Positions 1-11,847 are shown, numbered from the stretch's first letter. The stretch is 64,000 nucleotides of DNA from Comamonadaceae bacterium (GCA_027484105.1 JAIXUG010000005.1:62001-126000), one strand, 5' to 3'. The notes: generated by a model not told the origin, from the sequence alone. Program-made: numbers and translations.

Positions 1-1156
1 ACTCCAAGCCGCTCACCACTTGGTGGCCGTTGTCCATGGCACGTGTCCATTTGCCATTGAGGCTGCCGGAGCGGTCCACAAAATTTTGAAACTGGGTGTT
101 GTTGGTCAACAAGGGGCTGGCGCCGATCGACGATGTCACGATCTGGTCCATCCTGTAATCGAACTCCGATTGGCCCAGGCCAAAACGCACTTCCAGGCGG
201 TCATCGGCCGACAAGCGTTGCGCCCATTGGCCATTGAGACGAGCCATGGCAAAGCGACTTTGGTTGAGAGTTTGCGCGCTGTCGGATTGAGCGTCGTTGC
301 CCGCGAGCCGGTTGGCCTGGATTTGGCCGGAACTGCCAAAATCCGAATAAATCACAAAGGGGGTCAGGGTCAGGGTCTTGCCTTGTTCACCCCGCCATTG
401 CAGCCGAGCATTGGCATGCAGGGCTTGCCGGCGTCCGAGGGACTCGGTGAGGCGGGTGCTGTCGCCCATCAGGCTGGACGAGACCACCGAGCTGTTTTCA
501 TCGGGTCTGTATTGGTCGGTCACCGACAAGGTCAGCGTGCCTGTCATGGGCTTGAACTGGAGGTTGTGCACCCAGTTGAGCAAGGTTGACGGCTGCCCGT
601 GCTCTTGCGAGCGGGTGATTTTCAAATCGTCGGGGTTGGCCCTTTGCCCTTCGCGCAAAACAATGTTGATGGTGCCCGCAATGGCGCGCGCCCCGGTTTC
701 GGCAGTGGGTGCACGCAGGATTTCGATGCGCTCGACTTGCTCGGGCAGCAAGCTGTCGATGGAAAAACCGGGTGGCAAGCGCTCGCCATCGAGCAGGATT
801 TGGGTGTAGCCACCGCCCAGACCGCGCATGCGAATCGCACCCCCTCGACCCGGCACGCCTTGCACGGTCACACCGGGCAAACGTTTGAGCACTTCGCCCA
901 AATTGGCATCGCCTTGTTTTTGGATTTCTTCACGCCCAATGATGATCTTGGATGCCGAAGACTCCCGGCGCATTTCTGTGTCGTTGCTGCGGTTGCTGCG
1001 CACTTCCACCTGACCCAGATCGGTGGGGCCTGCGGAGCCACCCGGCATGCTGGTGTTTTGCGCCGAAACACACCAAGGCACAAGCGCAAGAGCGCCAAGC
1101 GCCCAGGGCAGGGTATGGCTACGGGGGCTCACACAGGGGTCGGTTTTGTTTTGCAT
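1..1156 (-). CDS. TonB-dependent receptor, N-terminal part (truncated by left window edge)
   Basis: Reverse strand is open from an ATG at 1156 to the edge: MQNKTDPCVSPRSHTLPWALGALALVPWCVSAQ...TDLGQVEVRSNRSNDTEMRRESSASKIIIGREEIQKQGDANLGEVLKRLPGVTVQGVPGRGGAIRMRGLGGGYTQILLDGERLPPGFSIDSL...; signal peptide plus plug domain. Absent from ORF track because no stop lies inside the window. Confidence 0.88.
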   Translation of the reverse strand, partial: MQNKTDPCVSPRSHTLPWALGALALVPWCVSAQNTSMPGGSAGPTDLGQVEVRSNRSNDTEMRRESSASKIIIGREEIQKQGDANLGEVLKRLPGVTVQGVPGRGGAIRMRGLGGGYTQILLDGERLPPGFSIDSLLPEQVERIEILRAPTAETGARAIAGTINIVLREGQRANPDDLKITRSQEHGQPSTLLNWVHNLQFKPMTGTLTLSVTDQYRPDENSSVVSSSLMGDSTRLTESLGRRQALHANARLQWRGEQGKTLTLTPFVIYSDFGSSGQIQANRLAGNDAQSDSAQTLNQSRFAMARLNGQWAQRLSADDRLEVRFGLGQSEFDYRMDQIVTSSIGASPLLTNNTQFQNFVDRSGSLNGKWTRAMDNGHQVVSGLE

Positions 1157-1226
1157 CGTGCGATTTTGACAGCGCCTTGCCGGTTCTGTGTGTCGCAGCC
1201 GGATAACCCAGGGGGCCAGTCAGCGA

Positions 1227-2666
1227 TCAATCACCCGACTTGAACAAGGCTGCCACCTTGCGTTTGGGCTTGATGTTGGCAGAGATGGAAGACCTCGCTG
1301 GACGGGGCGTTGTCGGCTCCCAAGTGGGCGATGCGTCCTGGGCTTGGGCCTCGTAAGGCTTCTCAAAGAACGGGTCACGGTTGACCGGCGCCGGACGGAA
1401 GCCGCCACGGCGCTCGCGGGGGGCATCGAGGGCATCGCGCGGGTCGTCGTCTTCGCGGCGACGGCTGCGGGGGCGGTCTTCGGCGCGCGCACCCCATTTT
1501 TCGGGGGCAGGGCCCGCGGGCCGGGTGTCCAACTGAAGGGTTTCGACTTCGAGCTTTTTCTTGATGAGCTTTTCGATGTCGCCCACCAAACGAGAGTCAG
1601 AAGGGCTGACCAGGGTGACGGCCAAGCCCGAAGCCCCGGCACGACCCGTGCGGCCAATGCGGTGCACATAGTCTTCGGCATTGAAGGGCACATCGAAGTT
1701 GAACACCGCCGGGACATCCTTGATGTCCAGACCGCGCGCGGCCACGTCGGTGCACACCAGCAAATCGACTTCGCCTTGTTTGAAGGCTTCCAGCGCCTTG
1801 AGGCGTTCGTCCTGGCTCTTGTCGCCGTGCAAGGCGGCAGTGCGCAAGCCTTCGCGCTCCAATGAGCGGGCCAAGCGGCCACAACCGAGTTTGCTGTTGA
1901 CAAAAATAAAGGCCTGCTTGATGCCCCGATCGTCCAGCACCTTGCGGATCACGCGGCGCTTGTCGTCGTCTTGGGCGGCGTAAAAGCGCTGCTCCACCGT
2001 CGAGGCGGTTTCGTTGGGACGCGCCACTTCGATGGTGATGGGGTTTTGCAGGTAACTGTTCGCCAGGCGTTTGATCTCGGGCGAGAAGGTGGCCGAGAAA
2101 AGCAGCGTGGTGCGCTGTTTGGGCAAGAAGCTCAGGATGCGCTGCAAGTCGGGCAAGAAGCCGATGTCCAGCATGCGGTCGGCTTCGTCCAGCACCACAT
2201 ATTCCACCTGGTTCAATACCGCGTTTTTGGCTTCGATGTGGTCCAGCAGACGGCCTGGGGTGGCCACCAGCACTTCCACGCCTTTTTTGAGCTCCAGCGT
2301 CTGGGGCTTCATGTCCATGCCACCAAACACCACCGCGCTGCGCAACTGGGTGTACTTGGCGTACAGCTTGATTTGCTGGGCCACTTGATCGGCCAGTTCG
2401 CGTGTGGGCAAAAGCACCAAGGCGCGCACGGGGTGGCGGGCGGGCGAGGTGGAGGGGTTTTCGTGCTTGAGCAGGCGCTGCAGCAAGGGCAGCGAGAACG
2501 CGGCGGTTTTGCCGGTGCCCGTTTGGGCGGCCCCCATGACATCCTGGCCCGTCAGGACCACGGGAATGGCCTGTGCCTGGATGGGGGTCATGGATTCGTA
2601 GCCCATTTCGGCCACGGCACGTGCCAGCGTGGGCGCCAGCGATAGATTGGAAAAAGAGTCGGTCAT
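1227..2666 (-). CDS. rhlE: DEAD-box ATP-dependent RNA helicase, RhlE type
   Basis: AQTGTGKTAAF, PTRELA, VLDEADRMLD, SAT, HRIGRTGRAG motifs; basic C-terminal tail. Confidence 0.95.
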   Translation of the reverse strand: MTDSFSNLSLAPTLARAVAEMGYESMTPIQAQAIPVVLTGQDVMGAAQTGTGKTAAFSLPLLQRLLKHENPSTSPARHPVRALVLLPTRELADQVAQQIKLYAKYTQLRSAVVFGGMDMKPQTLELKKGVEVLVATPGRLLDHIEAKNAVLNQVEYVVLDEADRMLDIGFLPDLQRILSFLPKQRTTLLFSATFSPEIKRLANSYLQNPITIEVARPNETASTVEQRFYAAQDDDKRRVIRKVLDDRGIKQAFIFVNSKLGCGRLARSLEREGLRTAALHGDKSQDERLKALEAFKQGEVDLLVCTDVAARGLDIKDVPAVFNFDVPFNAEDYVHRIGRTGRAGASGLAVTLVSPSDSRLVGDIEKLIKKKLEVETLQLDTRPAGPAPEKWGARAEDRPRSRRREDDDPRDALDAPRERRGGFRPAPVNRDPFFEKPYEAQAQDASPTWEPTTPRPARSSISANIKPKRKVAALFKSGD

Positions 2667-2717
2667 TAACCCGTTATTGTCGCATTTTGGGCTGACCCCC
2701 CTGAGAACACGCGCCGC

Positions 2718-3287
2718 TCAGGTCTTGGGCAACGTCACGCCGACCTGGCCCTGGTACTTGCCACCCCGGTCCTTGTAACTGGTTTCGCACACTTCGTCGC
2801 TCTCCAGAAACAGGACCTGAGCGCAGCCCTCGCCTGCATAAATTTTGGCTGGCAAGGGGGTGGTGTTGCTGAATTCGAGGGTCACATAGCCTTCCCACTC
2901 GGGCTCGAATGGGGTCACATTCACGATGATGCCGCAGCGGGCATAGGTGCTTTTGCCCAAGCAAATGGTCAGCACATTGCGCGGAATGCGGAAATATTCC
3001 ACCGTGCGGGCCAGGGCAAAACTGTTCGGGGGAATGATGCAAACATCGCCCTCGATGTCGACAAAGCTGCGTTCGTCGAAGTTCTTGGGGTCCACCACGG
3101 TGCTGTAGATGTTGGTGAACACCTTGAACTCGGGCGCGCAGCGGATGTCGTAGCCGTAACTGCTGGTCCCGTAGCTCACGATTTTTTGGCCATCCGCGTT
3201 GTGCCTGATCTGTCCTGGCTCAAACGGCTCGATCATGCCGTGCTGCTCAGCCATGCGTCGGATCCATTTATCGCTTTTGATGCTCAT
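2718..3287 (-). CDS. dcd: dCTP deaminase
   Basis: [26 protein letters not shown]...[16 protein letters not shown]...; start chosen at the internal Met (3287) of the 2718..3395 ORF. Confidence 0.96.
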   Translation of the reverse strand: MSIKSDKWIRRMAEQHGMIEPFEPGQIRHNADGQKIVSYGTSSYGYDIRCAPEFKVFTNIYSTVVDPKNFDERSFVDIEGDVCIIPPNSFALARTVEYFRIPRNVLTICLGKSTYARCGIIVNVTPFEPEWEGYVTLEFSNTTPLPAKIYAGEGCAQVLFLESDEVCETSYKDRGGKYQGQVGVTLPKT

Positions 3288-3427
3288 CGTTGAACCTTTG
3301 TGAAGTGCGGCCATTTTAAGGTGCGATCCCATCACCCGCGGGCTTCGGTGCCGGTGCTGGGCTGGCCATCGCCTGGCTTGGCGCACCCTGGTCACGAAGT
3401 TGACAGAAAAGGGCCATCCCGCCCCCG

Positions 3428-3443
3428 ATAACGTATACGATAT
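3428..3443. promoter_or_regulatory. Candidate GntR-family operator: near-palindrome ATAACGTATACGATAT with perfect core CGTATACG
   Basis: Palindrome read directly, 12 nt before the ATG of the GntR/FCD gene; TATAC-centred palindromes are typical of FCD-type GntR operators. Confidence 0.45.
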
Positions 3444-3454
3444 CCGAAATTTCC

Positions 3455-4207
3455 ATGTTTAACCCCGCCATGCTGCCCTGGATCACTGCTGACAATTCCG
3501 ACCGCATCAAAAACATGCGGGACACGTCACTGGCCAAATTGGTCCGCGAAGACTTGCTGGAACACATCCTCAAAGGGGCGATCAAGCCCGGGGACAGAAT
3601 CAGCGAGCCCGATGTGGCCAACCGCCTTCAAGTGTCGCGCGTGCCTGTGCGAGAGGCTTTGAGAGAGCTGGAAAGCTCTGGTTTGGTGGTTTCCAGAAAA
3701 CACGCTGGCGTCTTCGTTCGGGCCATCGAAGCCAAGGAAGTGCAGGACTTGTACGAGATCCGCAGCCTGCTGGACAGTTTTGCGGGCGCCAAGGCCGCTG
3801 CTTTGGACGCCGCCCCCAGACAAGCATTGGCGCAGGCGCTGGAAGCGTCCATTGCCCTCATGGTCGCGGCCCAAAAACAAGCCAACTTGGCCGCCTACTA
3901 CTCAGAAAACCTGCATTTTCATTGGTTGATTGTGCAAGCGGCACTCAACGAACAGCTCAGCCACACCTACCAGGAGGTCGTGCAAAAGCTCCATTTGGCG
4001 CGCTTGCAAAGCTTGTCGCATGTGACCGGCATGAAGACATCGATCTCCGAGCACCAAAAAATCACCCACGCGATCGCCATGGGTGAACAAGACCAGGCCA
4101 AAGATTTACTGGCCAGGCATGTCAGCAGCGCGTATGCGCGCTTGAAGCAAAGCATGCCCCCTGAGCCCACCACCCCCATTCAAAACCAACCCGAGGAGAC
4201 AACATGA
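3455..4207 (+). CDS. GntR family transcriptional regulator (FCD subfamily)
   Basis: N-terminal wHTH ([53 protein letters not shown]) plus FCD-like C-terminal domain. Confidence 0.9.
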   Translation: MFNPAMLPWITADNSDRIKNMRDTSLAKLVREDLLEHILKGAIKPGDRISEPDVANRLQVSRVPVREALRELESSGLVVSRKHAGVFVRAIEAKEVQDLYEIRSLLDSFAGAKAAALDAAPRQALAQALEASIALMVAAQKQANLAAYYSENLHFHWLIVQAALNEQLSHTYQEVVQKLHLARLQSLSHVTGMKTSISEHQKITHAIAMGEQDQAKDLLARHVSSAYARLKQSMPPEPTTPIQNQPEETT

Positions 4208-5175
4208 AACGACGCACCCTGATACAAGCAGCCCCTTTGCTGATGGGCTTGCCCGGCTTGGCCAGTGCCCAAGCGGCCTACCCGAATCGCCCCATCAAAT
4301 ACATCGTGCCTGTAGCCGCCGGCGGCGGCTCGGACATGATTGGCCGCCAATTGTGCGACCGCCTGAGCAAAGTGCTGGGCCAAACCATGGTGGTGGAAAA
4401 CCACGGTGGTGGCGGCGGCGTGATCGCTTCGCAAATGACCACTAAAGCCCAACCCGACGGCTACACCCTCATGCAAGGGTATGTGGCCACGCACGGCACG
4501 GCACCCGCCACCCGCAAACTGAACTACGACCCGATCAAGGACTTCACGCCTCTGGGCATGATTGGCACCACCCCCAATGTGCTGGTGGTCAACGCCAATG
4601 CGCCTGCCAAAGACGTCAAGGAATTCATCGAGTACGTCAAGAAAAACCCGGGTCGAATCTCTTATGGTTCAGCCGGTGCCGGCTCACTCACGCATTTGAC
4701 GGCCGAGTTGTTCAAACTGCAGACCGGTGCTTTCATGGTGCACATCCCCTACCGAGGCATTGCCCCCGCCACCACCGATTTGATCGCTGGCCAAACCCAA
4801 GCGATGTTTCCGGGTCTGGCGGCTGCTTTGCCGCACATCCGCGGCGGACGCGTGCGTGCCTTGGCCGTCACAGGCAACCAACGCCACCCCGCTCTTAAAG
4901 ATGTGCCCACCATGGAAGAAGCGGGCCTCAAAGGTTTCGATGCCCAGCAGTGGTACGGCGTGGTGGGCCCGGCGGGCATGCCTGCGCCCATCGTCAAACA
5001 GATCAACGACGCCATCGCCCAGGTGCTGGCACAGCCGGATTTCCGGGACAAACTGAGTGCTGAAGCCGTGGAGCTGACGCCCATGACACCCAACCAGTTC
5101 CTGGACTACATGAAGCGCGATTTGGCCCGCTGGACCGACCTGGCCCGCGAACGCAAGATCAACCTGGACGCCTGA
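4204..5175 (+). CDS. Bug/TTT family periplasmic substrate-binding protein
   Basis: Signal peptide; YPNRPIKYIVPVAAGGGSDMIGRQLCDRLSKVLGQTMVVENHGGGGGVIA...; 4-bp ATGA overlap with the GntR gene. Confidence 0.93.
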   Translation: MKRRTLIQAAPLLMGLPGLASAQAAYPNRPIKYIVPVAAGGGSDMIGRQLCDRLSKVLGQTMVVENHGGGGGVIASQMTTKAQPDGYTLMQGYVATHGTAPATRKLNYDPIKDFTPLGMIGTTPNVLVVNANAPAKDVKEFIEYVKKNPGRISYGSAGAGSLTHLTAELFKLQTGAFMVHIPYRGIAPATTDLIAGQTQAMFPGLAAALPHIRGGRVRALAVTGNQRHPALKDVPTMEEAGLKGFDAQQWYGVVGPAGMPAPIVKQINDAIAQVLAQPDFRDKLSAEAVELTPMTPNQFLDYMKRDLARWTDLARERKINLDA

Positions 5176-5205
5176 TTTTTTTTTCAACCTCTCCCTGGAT
5201 CCGAC

Positions 5206-6576
5206 ATGACCATCAACACCGCTGTGGCGGCTGACCACAATGCACCGCCCATCACGGCTGAACTGGCGAAATTCGTTGCCGAACACCCCTCCAAAGGTTG
5301 GAGTGATGCGGTGGAACACGAGGCCCATCGCACGTTCTTGAACTGGCTGGGCTGCGCCATCGGTGCAGCGCAACACGAAGCCGTCGAAGCCGCGCTTGCC
5401 GCTGTGCACATGCTCTCTCCCGCGCCCCAGGCGACCCTGGCGGGGCGCAGCGAGCGCGTGGACATGGCCAGTGCGGCCTTGATCAACGGCATCTCGTCGC
5501 ACACCTTTGACTACGACGACACCCACCTCAAAACCATCATCCACCCCGCCGGTCCGGTGGCCTCTGCGGTCATGGCTTTGGCCGAGCAGCAAAACAGCTC
5601 GGGCCGCCAGGTGATGGACGCCATGGTCTTGGGCATCGACGTGGCCTGCCGCATGGGCAATTTGGTTTACCCCCAGCACTATGACCGGGGTTGGCACATC
5701 ACCGGCTCCACCGGCACTTTGGGTGCTGCCGCTGCTTGCGCCCGTTTGCTGGGCCTCAATGCCCAACAAACCGGCATGGCGCTGGGCATTGCGGCTTCGC
5801 AACCCGTGGGCCTGCGCGAGCAATTTGGCACCATGACCAAGCCCTTTCACCCCGGTGGCGCAGCACGCGCGGGCTTGATGTCGGCCCTGATGGCCAAGCA
5901 TGGCTTCACGTCCAGCGCCCGAGCGCTGGAAGCGCCGCGCGGCTGGGCCCAGGTGCTGTCCACCAAATACGACTGGCGCGAAGCGCAAGACGAGCTGGGC
6001 CAGCGCTTTGAGATCAGCTTCAACGCCTACAAGCCTTTTGCCTGTGGCATCGTGATCCACCCCAGCATCGACGCTTGCGCCCAGTTGCGTGCGCAAGGTG
6101 TCAAACCCGATGAAGTGCAAAGCATCGAGCTGCGTGTGCACCCCCTGGTGCTGGAACTGACGGGCAAGAAAACTCCGCAAGACGGCTTGCAAGGCAAGTT
6201 CAGCGTGTACCACGGCTGTGCGGTGGGCCTGATCTTTGGGCGTGCGGGCGAGGAGGAGTTTTCAGACCACATCGTGCGGCGCGAAGACGTGGTGCGCTTG
6301 CGCGACAAGGTGCAAGCGGTGGTGGACACCTCGGTGCGCGAAGAAAGTGTGTACGTCACGGCCCACCTGACGGATGGCCGCAGCGTGAAGGTGCATGTGG
6401 AACACGCCATTGGCTCTTTGCAAAAGCCCATGACCGATGCCGACCTGGAGCGCAAGTTCCATGACTTGTCAGACCCGATTTTGGGTGCGGGCAAAGTCAA
6501 GGACATCCTGGCCGCTTGCTGGCGTCTGGGCGGCTCGCCCAATTTGCAGGGTGTGTTGCAACTGCTCAAGCCCTGA
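5206..6576 (+). CDS. MmgE/PrpD family protein (2-methylcitrate dehydratase-like)
   Basis: Family-like sequence: NGISSHTFDYDDTHLKTIIHPAGPVASAVMALAEQ..., LGWSGTLG-type block ITGSTGTLGAAAACARLLGL. Confidence 0.88.
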   Translation: MTINTAVAADHNAPPITAELAKFVAEHPSKGWSDAVEHEAHRTFLNWLGCAIGAAQHEAVEAALAAVHMLSPAPQATLAGRSERVDMASAALINGISSHTFDYDDTHLKTIIHPAGPVASAVMALAEQQNSSGRQVMDAMVLGIDVACRMGNLVYPQHYDRGWHITGSTGTLGAAAACARLLGLNAQQTGMALGIAASQPVGLREQFGTMTKPFHPGGAARAGLMSALMAKHGFTSSARALEAPRGWAQVLSTKYDWREAQDELGQRFEISFNAYKPFACGIVIHPSIDACAQLRAQGVKPDEVQSIELRVHPLVLELTGKKTPQDGLQGKFSVYHGCAVGLIFGRAGEEEFSDHIVRREDVVRLRDKVQAVVDTSVREESVYVTAHLTDGRSVKVHVEHAIGSLQKPMTDADLERKFHDLSDPILGAGKVKDILAACWRLGGSPNLQGVLQLLKP

Positions 6577-6596
6577 TTTCACCAGGCACCCACCCC

Positions 6597-6626
6597 AAGC
6601 CGAGGCCACTGCGCCTCGGCTTTTTT
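6597..6626 (+). terminator. Rho-independent terminator after the prpD-like gene
   Basis: AAGCCGAGGC-cactgc-GCCTCGGCTT stem of 10 bp followed by a T run. Confidence 0.88.
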
Positions 6627-6669
6627 CATGCCAGCGCCGCCTTGCGGACGCCAAAATGGCTGGACGGTA

Positions 6670-7755
6670 TCAACGCGTCACGCGCCCCTGAACGCCTTGC
6701 ACCAGGTAGTTCATGTTCAGGATCTGGGCATCGCTCAAACTTTGTCCTGCAGGCACCACCAACTTGCCTTCGTTGTCGGTGATGGGGCCCATGAAAGGCC
6801 ACAATTGGCCTGCGCCCAAGCGCTTTTGTTGGGCCAGGATCTCGTCTTGCACTTTTTTGGGCACCTTGGGGCCGAACTCACCGACGCGGATCATGCCGTC
6901 TTTGATGCCGCCCCACACATTGCCCGTCGTCCAGGTGCCAGACAAGGCCGCCCTGACCCTGGCCGTGTAGTAATCGCCCCACTGGTGCGTCACCGCGATG
7001 ATCTGCGCATCCGGGCCGATCTTGCGCATGTCGGAGTGGTAGGCCACGGCCATCTTGCCGCGCTCTTGCGCCGCAGCCATCACGGCAGTTGAGCCGGTGT
7101 GGAACGCGATCACATCCACGTCTTGATTGAACAGGGCCATGGCCGCTTCGCGCTCTTTGGGTGGATCAAACCAGGCGTTGAGCCAGACCACCTTGACCGT
7201 GGCTTGGGGGTTGACCGAGCGCATGCCCAACGTGAAGGCGTTGATGCCTTGCAACACCTCGGGAATCGGGAAACCCGCCACATAGCCCGCCACATTCGAT
7301 TGGGTCATGCGCCCGGCGGCGATGCCCGCCAGATAGCGGCCTTCGTAATAACGGGCGTTGGACGCGGCCACATTGGGCGCGGTTTTGAAGCCGGTGACCG
7401 ACTCGAACTTCACATTCGGAAAGTCCCGGGCCACCTTGAGCGTGGGCTCCATGTAACCAAAGCTGGGCGTGAAGATGATCTGGTGGCCTTGGTTGGCCAG
7501 GTCACGGATCACGCGCTCAGCGTCTGCACCTTCGGGCACATCGGCCACAAACGTGGTTTTGACCTGGTCGCCCAAAGCCCGCTCGACCGCCTTGCGGCCC
7601 TCGTCGTGTTGGCGCGTCCAACCCGCCTCGGTGATGGGCGAGACATAGACAAAACCCGCCTTGACGGGCGCGGTGACTTTGGAGGGAGATTGCGCCTGAG
7701 CGCCGGTGAGAAAAAAGCAGGCGGCCACGAGCGTGGCAGCGAGGTTTTTGTACAT
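6670..7755 (-). CDS. BMP family ABC transporter substrate-binding protein (purine nucleoside type), orphan
   Basis: VKAGFVYVSPITEAGWTRQHDEGRKAVERALG..., clear paralogy to the ORF at 12002..13138; Sec signal without obvious lipobox. Confidence 0.88.
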   Translation of the reverse strand: MYKNLAATLVAACFFLTGAQAQSPSKVTAPVKAGFVYVSPITEAGWTRQHDEGRKAVERALGDQVKTTFVADVPEGADAERVIRDLANQGHQIIFTPSFGYMEPTLKVARDFPNVKFESVTGFKTAPNVAASNARYYEGRYLAGIAAGRMTQSNVAGYVAGFPIPEVLQGINAFTLGMRSVNPQATVKVVWLNAWFDPPKEREAAMALFNQDVDVIAFHTGSTAVMAAAQERGKMAVAYHSDMRKIGPDAQIIAVTHQWGDYYTARVRAALSGTWTTGNVWGGIKDGMIRVGEFGPKVPKKVQDEILAQQKRLGAGQLWPFMGPITDNEGKLVVPAGQSLSDAQILNMNYLVQGVQGRVTR

Positions 7756-7783
7756 GGTAGTCCTCTACATGGCCCCGAGATTG

Positions 7784-7817
7784 AACAAAACGAAGCCCGC
7801 CGGGGCGGCGGGCTTCG
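7784..7817 (-). terminator. Rho-independent terminator downstream of add
   Basis: Stem CGAAGCCCGCC / GGCGGGCTTCG (11 bp) with A-rich flank at 7784-7790, i.e. TTTTGTT on the minus strand. Confidence 0.75.
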
Positions 7818-7848
7818 GGGTGGAATTCTAACAAGCACCCAGCGTCAC

Positions 7849-9184
<1,336 letters not shown>

Positions 9185-9188
<4 letters not shown>

Positions 9189-10468
9189 ACCAACTTTTCG
9201 ACGGGACGCGAAAAACTGACCTTTTTTTGGCTGAAGGCCTCGTGTTGCGCTTCGACCTTGCCCAGCTCATACAGGTAGTTGACCATGAGACCGCCCGACT
9301 GTTGCAGCCCTTTTTTGGACAGGTCAGCCGCCCAATTGATTTGGTGCAAGGTCGCGCCGTTGCTCAGGTGGAACTTGCCCACCGCATCGCCACGGCTTTC
9401 TGGCGTTTTGTGCATGAGGTAAAGAGCGCACAGCCGCAAGAGCGCGGTCTTTTCTGCCTCGTTGCAGCGATCGGGGTGCCAGCCCGCCTTCAGGCGTTCG
9501 GCCCAGCTGATATCGCCCAGCATCAGCGCTTTTTGCGCCTCATGCCATTTGCGCAACTGCACCGCACTGAGCTTGTCTTCGGGCAAGGGCGCGCCCGCGT
9601 CCAACCAAGCGCTCAAGCCCGGGATGGGCGAGAGGGTGCAGAAGGTTTTGAGCGAGGGCATTTCCTCAATGAGTTTTTGCGCCACGCGCTTGATCAAGAA
9701 ATTGCCCAAGGACACGCCTTTGAGGCCTGGCTGGCAATTGCTGATGGAGTAAAAAATGGCCGCCTTGAAGCTTTTCGGTTCGCCCACCGGCGCCTGTTTG
9801 TGGATCAGGCCCCCGATGTCTGTGGCAATGCCGGGCACCAAGGCCACTTCGACAAAAATCAGCGGCTCACCTGGCAACTGCGGATGGAAAAACGCAAAAC
9901 AGCGGCGGTCCGGCTGCAATCGACGGCGCAAATCGTCCCAGCCATCGATGGCATGCACCGACTCGTGTTCAATGATTTTTTCGAGCAACTGGGCGGGTGA
10001 ATTCCAGGTGATCTGGTGCAGTTCCAAAAAGCCGGGGTTGAACCAGGAGCTGAGCAGGTGGTGCATGTCGGCATCGGTCGCTGCAAAAGCCAGGTGTTCC
10101 TTCAGATAGCCCAACAAGGTCTGACGCATCTTCAAGATGGTGGCGGTGCCTGAGGGGGCCCGGTTGACCCGCCGCAGCAACTCTTGCCGGGGCGGCTCCA
10201 CGGTCTGGAACAAATGGATCAGGCTGGCCTCATTGCGCTCGGCGTTGTACCGGTTGGCGGCATCCACCACCATGGCGGGGTCGGGGTTGAACTGGCTGGA
10301 CAGGAACTGGAAGAACGCTGTCTGGCTGCGCTTGTCCAGGTGCTCGTACTGTTCAATCAACTTGATGGCCATGCTCTGCGCGTTGGCCTCGCCCCGTGCG
10401 CTGAGCAACTTTTTGGCGCTGAGCTTGGCGGCATCGAGTTGTTTGTTTTGAATGAAACGCTCCAGCAT
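9185..10468 (-). CDS. Malonyl-CoA decarboxylase
   Basis: Family-like blocks TWNSPAQLLEKIIEHESVHAIDGWDDLRRRLQPDRRCFAFFHPQLPGEPLIFVEVAL, FYSISNCQPGLKGVSLGNFLIKRV, FCTLSPIPGLSAWL. Start at the internal Met of the 9185..10525 ORF. Confidence 0.9.
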
Positions 10469-10614
10469 GATGGCCCTCCCCAAGGCAATAAATCGTCTCT
10501 GGCGGCCCGTGCGCCTCCATCTCACAGCTTACACGCAGGTCAAGCTTGGCTCGGATCTTTGGCGCACACGGGCATCCCGGTCCAGGGTCCGACAAAACCC
10601 ATGGCAGCTGGCCA

Positions 10615-11847
10615 TCAGGCCTGGCGAAAATCTCCCCGCTCCATCCACCACGACACCGCAAAACCGGCCACCAGACCCCAAAAGGCCGCACCGATGTTGA
10701 ACAGGCCAATGTCGGCCACCGTGACCAACAGGCTGACCAAGGCACCCAAAGAAAATTTGCCTGCACCGAACGAAGCCACAAACGCACCCTGCAGCACGCG
10801 CAGCATGGCCAGCCCGCCCAGCACCATGATGAACTCTTTGGGGGCCGCCAGCATGAGCCCGGTGAAAGTCGGTGCCATCAGGCCAAACAGCAAAGCCAAA
10901 GCACCGAACATCAACGCGCCGCTGTAATGGCGGCGCTGTTCACCCGAGGAGGTGAGCAGACCATTGGTCGGTCCGGTCAAGCAGGTGCTGACAGCACCAA
11001 ACACCGCACTGACCGCAGCGCCCACACCACAGGCCACGGCAATCGCGTTGACTGGCGGCTCGTGTCCAGCGTTTTTGAGCACCGCCACGCCCTGCCCGTT
11101 TTGCACCACCAGCACCGTGATGGCCAAGGGCACCACCAACTCCAGCATGGCCGACCACGACCACACGGGCGCCTGGATCACGGGCTGTGCCAGCGTCAGC
11201 TGACCCACCGATGCCGCGTCCAGACTGCCAGTGAGCGCCACGGCCAAAGCCCCGACCAGCAAAGCCCCGATCACGGGCGGCAAGCGCTTGCCCCAGTCGG
11301 CTTTGGCAGAGAGCAACAAAAACACGGCCACCATCGGGGCCGCAATCGCCACATGGCTGTGCAGCGCCCGCACGATGTCCAGACCAAAACGCAAAAACAC
11401 CCCGGCCACCATGCCCATCACGATCGGCATGGGCAACGCCGCCATCACACGCTTGACCCAGCCCGTCAGCCCCAGCACCAGCACCAAGGCACTGGTCATG
11501 TAAAAAGCACCGATCACCTCGGCAAAGCTCAGGTGCTGCAAAGCGGGCCCCACCAGCACGGTGCCGGGAATCGTCCAGCCAAAGGCCAAGGGTGTGGTGT
11601 AGCGCCAACTCATGAACAAGGTGACCAGGCCGTTGACAAAGAACACCCCAAACACCCAGGACGCCAATTCTTCGGGCGAGAGGCCTCCGCCGGTACCCAC
11701 CGACAAAATGACGGCCACCGGGCCGGTGGCGGCAAAAATGAAACCGATCAGCCCGTTGGCAGCATAGGTGCTGCCAAAGTCAGACAGGATTTGCCGCCAG
11801 CTTCTGCGCGCGACGGCGGGGGATTCCATGTGTTTGAACACAAGCAA
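10615..11847 (-). CDS. BenE family benzoate/H+ symporter-like transporter
   Basis: Multi-TM protein; TAANGLIGFIFAATGPVAVILSVG..., GLSPEELASWVFGVFFVNGLVTL, FGAVSTCLTGPTNGLLTSSG. Confidence 0.85.
   Translation of the reverse strand: MLVFKHMESPAVARRSWRQILSDFGSTYAANGLIGFIFAATGPVAVILSVGTGGGLSPEELASWVFGVFFVNGLVTLFMSWRYTTPLAFGWTIPGTVLVGPALQHLSFAEVIGAFYMTSALVLVLGLTGWVKRVMAALPMPIVMGMVAGVFLRFGLDIVRALHSHVAIAAPMVAVFLLLSAKADWGKRLPPVIGALLVGALAVALTGSLDAASVGQLTLAQPVIQAPVWSWSAMLELVVPLAITVLVVQNGQGVAVLKNAGHEPPVNAIAVACGVGAAVSAVFGAVSTCLTGPTNGLLTSSGEQRRHYSGALMFGALALLFGLMAPTFTGLMLAAPKEFIMVLGGLAMLRVLQGAFVASFGAGKFSLGALVSLLVTVADIGLFNIGAAFWGLVAGFAVSWWMERGDFRQA

Noticed and set aside
4684-6213. 509-aa minus-strand ORF opposite the Bug and PrpD genes
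   Set aside because: Spans two unrelated genes on the other strand; GC-driven spurious frame.
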